The position numbers were made by a program, and so were the translations under genes. Shown piece by piece: positions 60,101-64,000 of a DNA stretch of 64,000 nt. Origin of the DNA: Agelaius tricolor (lineage: Eukaryota > Chordata > Aves > Passeriformes > Icteridae); contig JALJCS010000001.1 in the NCBI GenBank assembly GCA_023055355.1, positions 109,570,881 through 109,634,880 on the forward strand, given 5' to 3'. The notes under the pieces were generated by a model. The model was not told where the DNA came from, ran no database searches, and saw only the letters and a list, made by a program, of their open reading frames with translations. Every line of letters begins with the position of its first letter. The first letter of the stretch is position 1.

Positions 60101-62161
60101 AAATAATCCCAGCAGTGCTGCAGGGGTAACAGAAATATTATTTTGTTAGTAGTATTTCCATTGTTCAGCTGGGAGCTCTGGTAGATTTTTCAAATTACTC
60201 CTTTTTAACAGATTTAGGTAGATGTTAAAGAGCTTTATGTGTTAGTTTTGTACATAAATAATAGAAGGTTTCAGTGATAAACTTTTTTTTTAAACTAAGG
60301 TTGACTTAAAGTCAGGAAGAATCAGTTGGGATAAGGAAGGGTTGGTTTGTTTTGTGCTGGATTCAGTCTATAAATCTTACATGATGTAGGAAATGAGAGC
60401 CAGTACCTGAAGTGCTGTACTAGGTACTTTGTAAATAGCTTGAAGTGATTTGTTTGGCACAGTAAAATTTCATGTGGTAATTTCCTTATTCCCTTTCCTT
60501 CCTTGTCTCTTGTTCTCCCCATTTTTTGCTCATCTGTGTTGCTGACATGAAGTAAAACTCATCTAGATGTAGTAGCAGGGATAGATATGTACATCTGGAG
60601 CTATGAGTTTAAAAAATCTGGGTTTTGTATATCTGAGGAATTTAATCAGTATCATGTATTCCTGGCATGATTTTTATATTAAACTTAAGACTTGGAAATT
60701 ATTACACTGGAACAGAAGTAATTCAAAGTGTATCCAGCTGTGTTTTGCAGTTCCAAAGCAAGTAATTTTGTCTAATAATACCTAAGGGTAGAACTTAATC
60801 TAACTGATTGCATTTACAACATGTCATTGCTGTTTGTTGCATAACTTGATTGCCACTACACACATAAATGTAGAATGATGAGTTGATAGGATTTTTTTCT
60901 CTGACTCTTTTAAATTTAAAGATTCTTTGTAAATGAGTATCATTGAGAGTCCCTCTCAAGAATAATTTCATGACTTATTTTTTGAAGTGTTTATGATTTT
61001 ACTCTTCTGTATGTATCTATATTTTATTAATGACGGTGTTCACTGGCTGAAGTCATCTTCCATGATTTAACACATAATCTTCTTTGATTCAGTGACTCTG
61101 ATGCATCACAGAAATGTCATGGGTACAGTGTCATGAGAGGAGATGTGTTCAGAAAAGAAATTTGATCACAAAGCCCCCTGAGATGCAGTTCTCTAATACA
61201 CCTTAGCAAAGCTTTGCCATCTTAAAATGGCCCCAGTGTTGTCAAAATCCAAATCAACTTCTTTTTTTTTACTTTCCAGTCTATGAACAAATGAGCACTT
61301 CAGCACTTTATCTTAATAGAAAGCAACAGCACAGCTGCCATCATTCAAGCCCTCTGATTTTTATTATTTTTTCTAATCTAAAGGTCCTGCAATGTGAATT
61401 TTACATGTTAAGCTCAGAATATTTCCAGGTTTTGACCCAAATTCTCTGCAGGATTTCTTTATTTTTGTGCTTTTCTGCTTCCTTCAGTGACCCAAAACAG
61501 GTGTTTCAGGCTCTCCTTACCTTGATAAAATGCTGATACCTGTCCTTCTCTGGTGCCAAGTTTGTGCACATGTGTTGCATCTTCTCTGCTTTTCCTGCGT
61601 GTTCTCACACACAAACAGACTCCTAAATTTATACCAGTCTTGTAATCTCCATGATTACTGTGCTGGTCCCCAAAGCAGCCTGGTTACTTCTTAAGAGGTA
61701 TTCTATATCTGGAGCTCAAGGGCTTCTCCAATTTTTCCCCTGTGCACCTGATTTCCAAAACACATTAAAAAAACTCCTTTTTATGTATTTCTGGCAACCC
61801 TTCATAAAACTGAAATAAAGCACTAATTGAAATGCATTTCAGGAGGGCTGTGTTGTATTAAAGCATCTGTAGGACAGTAGGAGTTGAAACTGCCCCTGCT
61901 ATAGCTACTCTGGTGTAAGGACATTCTATTAAGGAGGATAAAGGTGCTCAGATAGTGACAATTTGCTCTTCTAAATCCTCATCTTGATAGATGCTAATTT
62001 TGTGTGCAGTGCAGATGACAGAAGCCCATGGCATTCACCTGTATGTGCTTGCTGCAAAAGTTAATTAAAATGTTCAAGGCCTTATATTCAAGGCTGACAC
62101 TGATTTTCATTTCCTTTAAATTCTATAAAACTTGCAAGGATATTATATGGGAGTAGTAAAT

Positions 62162-62177
62162 CCCCCCCCCCCCCCCC
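62162..62177. repeat. Homopolymer (C)16
   Basis: Sixteen uninterrupted C on the plus strand in the CLIC5 intron; the length may be uncertain for technical reasons. Confidence 0.85.
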
Positions 62178-62244
62178 TTTATTATGTAAATCCTGCTGTA
62201 AAGAAGCCATTTCTTAACTATATCTGTTGCTTCTCTTGCATTTC

Positions 62245-62410
62245 ATAGAATCATAGAATGGTTTGAGTTGGAAGGGACCTTAAAGATCGTGTGATTCCCA
62301 CTCCCCTGTCGTGGGCAAGTACACCTTCTGTAATACCAGGTTGCTCAGAGCCTCGTCCAGCCTGACCTTTAATACTTTCAGAAATGAAGCATCCACAGCT
62401 TCTCTGGCCA
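62245..62410 (-). mobile_element. CR1 LINE 3'-end fragment, antisense
   Basis: Well-preserved tip (catagaatcatagaatgg) followed by 'ttgagttggaagggacct', 'aataccaggttgctcaga', 'cagcctgacctttaa' and 'catccacagcttctctgg'. Confidence 0.92.
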
Positions 62411-63562
62411 ATTTTTTTGTTTCTTCTGGTCTAAGAAAAACATCTGACTCAGGTCACTGTTCACCAATATCTCAGGTGTTAAAACCTGTTCATGATTCTG
62501 GGAATAGGGTTTATGGACAGAGGAAATTTGCTTGATTTAGGTGTGGCTTTATTTTCTGTTTCTCTTAACCAAGAAGATGCCGAAGGAGACTTTTAACTTC
62601 TGCTGCTGGTAAGGACATAAGTGTAATGCTCTACTTCTTGGAGAGGGGCTTATCACCTCCAAAGAGACTGTGCTGCTGCAGGCTCACAGTGGAGTTCAAA
62701 GTATGAGGAGCTAATCCTTGTGTTCTCTATCTCAGAAATCTGACAGCTGAGTTCAACAACTGTCTCTATTCAGAAAATACTGTTTGGCCTCAGTTTTAAA
62801 TGTTCAGAAGATGGATTTTTTTGTGAGTGTTGGGGTTTTTTAATTCTTGCTAGTAAAACACAGGGTGATACTAGAAATTCTCCAAACTTCCTAGATGTTG
62901 ATAGCAATTAAGCATCCTTAGATCCCAGTTCTGCAAAGGAGGCTGTGCAGACTGCTCTGTGCTTTGGCAGCCACCTCTGAACATGACTCTCTTTGCAAAA
63001 CCCATTCCCTGAGGTAAAAAATAACTACAGATGCCTTTTTATGGTATTTCCAAAGCGTTGTACAGTCCTGGTCAGTACTTTGCAGGTGCAGAAGCTGAAG
63101 AATCATTGCCTTGTGCAAGGAGGGCCAGCAAGAACTTCACCTTGGTCCTGTGCTCTGTCCTCCAGTCAATAGCTCTTGTGTCCTTTGGTTTTTGTTTAGC
63201 ACTTAGCATGACTGATTCAGGCTCAGTAATTCACAGTAAATGGCCCAATAAAAAACACACAAATCATGCTAATCACAGCTATGCATTTTTACTTTCTCTT
63301 TTTGCCACTGCTGTTAGTAGGGAGGGGTCAAGGTTGAGATTATCTTTTGACTGGGTGTTTTAAATAACACACAGAGCTTATGTGTGTTAGGACATTGGAA
63401 AAGAAGTAGAGAAGAATCATTTTAAGGTTAAATATTGCTTAAGATTGCCATCCCTAAGGCAGCCTTTCTCCTTTAATTAAAAGAGCAAGCATCACTTGGC
63501 TGCAATATTAAATGTATCTGAGGGATCTTTTTAGTACAGTGGTAAGAGGTGTAACAAGACAG

Positions 63563-63725
63563 AGAATCACAGGATGGTTTGAGTTGGAATGGACTTACAG
63601 ACTGTTTATTTCTAATCCCTCTGCCATGGACAGGGACACCTTCCACTAGACCAGGTAGCTCAAAGCCCCATCCAACCTGGCCTTGATCCCTTCCAGGGAT
63701 GGGAAATTCACAACTTCTCTGTGCA
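63563..63725 (-). mobile_element. CR1 LINE 3'-end fragment, antisense
   Basis: Starts 'agaatcacaggatggtttg', then 'ctgccatggacagggacac', 'actagaccaggtagctc', 'tccaacctggccttgat' and 'cacaacttctctgtgcaac'. Confidence 0.92.
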
Positions 63726-64000
63726 ACATATTAATAGTTAAGGTCAGATGTAGTCAGAGTAGGAGTAGGCTTAATAGTGATTGTAAAGGTGATTACCTGT
63801 TGGAATGAACCACCAAAGAAGTCATACCCTGTCTGCCTCTGCTTCAGACCAAGACTAGATATGCTGTAATGAAGCACACATAGCAAGGGACAAGAAAGGA
63901 ATAAACACACTAGAAAATCTGCAAACCAGCAGGGCACTGCTATGGAGGCGGTGTTGACAAAAAAGAACAGGGCTTGGTTGAAGCAGAGAAGGAGTCTTTG

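Larger units (their letters stand above)
52906..64000 (+). other. CLIC5: CLIC5 intron after the CLIC5A exon (continues past the window)
   Basis: No CLIC exon 2 sequence occurs to the right edge, so the intron exceeds 11 kb. It contains CR1 fragments at 53741, 56610, 62245 and 63563, a C16 run at 62162-62177 and a stretch near 56,060-56,560 that keeps CpGs and long open frames. No other gene is recognised. Confidence 0.7.

Noticed and set aside
34361..64000. Search for CLIC5 exon 2 (cysteine motif exon)
   Set aside because: No open frame on the plus strand carries the expected AGIDG...NCPF-type sequence, so the shared exons must lie beyond the right edge.

Overview
The window looks like nuclear DNA from a bird. 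Three things support this: about a dozen degenerate CR1 LINE fragments in both orientations (the dominant avian retroelement), compact introns, and vertebrate genes with GT-AG introns, CpG-rich promoters and AATAAA signals. The gene order is ENPP5 (+), ENPP4 (-), then the 5' part of CLIC5 (+). As I recall it, this is the arrangement of human chromosome 6p read in reverse, where RCAN2 lies beyond ENPP5. I cannot name the species.

Layout. 1-1.4 kb may be the 3' UTR of an upstream gene, RCAN2 by synteny only. 2.6-3.2 kb is a CR1 abutting the ENPP5 CpG-island promoter (about 3.3-3.7 kb). ENPP5 coding exons are 5320-6142, 9228-9404 and 10726-11096 (456 aa). 11.1-17.9 kb separates two convergent genes and holds no gene I can support. 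ENPP4 coding exons on the minus strand are 22976-22154, 21215-21045 and 18795-18431 (452 aa); its CpG promoter is near 24.6-25.05 kb. 25.1-33.9 kb is intergenic with CR1 fragments. From 33.9 kb to the right edge the window holds alternative 5' ends of CLIC5: a long acidic first exon (33872-34360), a candidate muscle-type promoter and mini-exon (about 44.36-44.57 kb), and the short CLIC5A-type first exon (52843-52905). The shared CLIC5 exons lie beyond the window.

Function. ENPP5 and ENPP4 are paralogous type I membrane ectonucleotide phosphodiesterases with the same three-coding-exon plan. Both keep every metal-binding residue and the threonine nucleophile. CLIC5 is a glutathione-transferase-fold protein that links ezrin-type proteins and actin to membranes. 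It uses alternative first exons, each spliced in phase 0 after a shared '-FVK' end.

Most interesting signals. (1) A decayed duplicate of ENPP4 coding exon 2 lies in the following intron; its best-preserved stretch differs from the live exon only at silent sites. (2) The long CLIC5 first exon is acidic and poor in tyrosine, unlike the mammalian long isoform as I recall it. (3) A textbook MEF2 + TATA + CCAAT + GATA promoter lies inside the CLIC5 intron. (4) Four GACGT cores occur within 34 bp. (5) A perfect 17-bp hairpin lies in intergenic DNA. Nothing here resembles a new enzymatic or defence system; the novelty is in exon duplication, alternative first exons and regulatory DNA.
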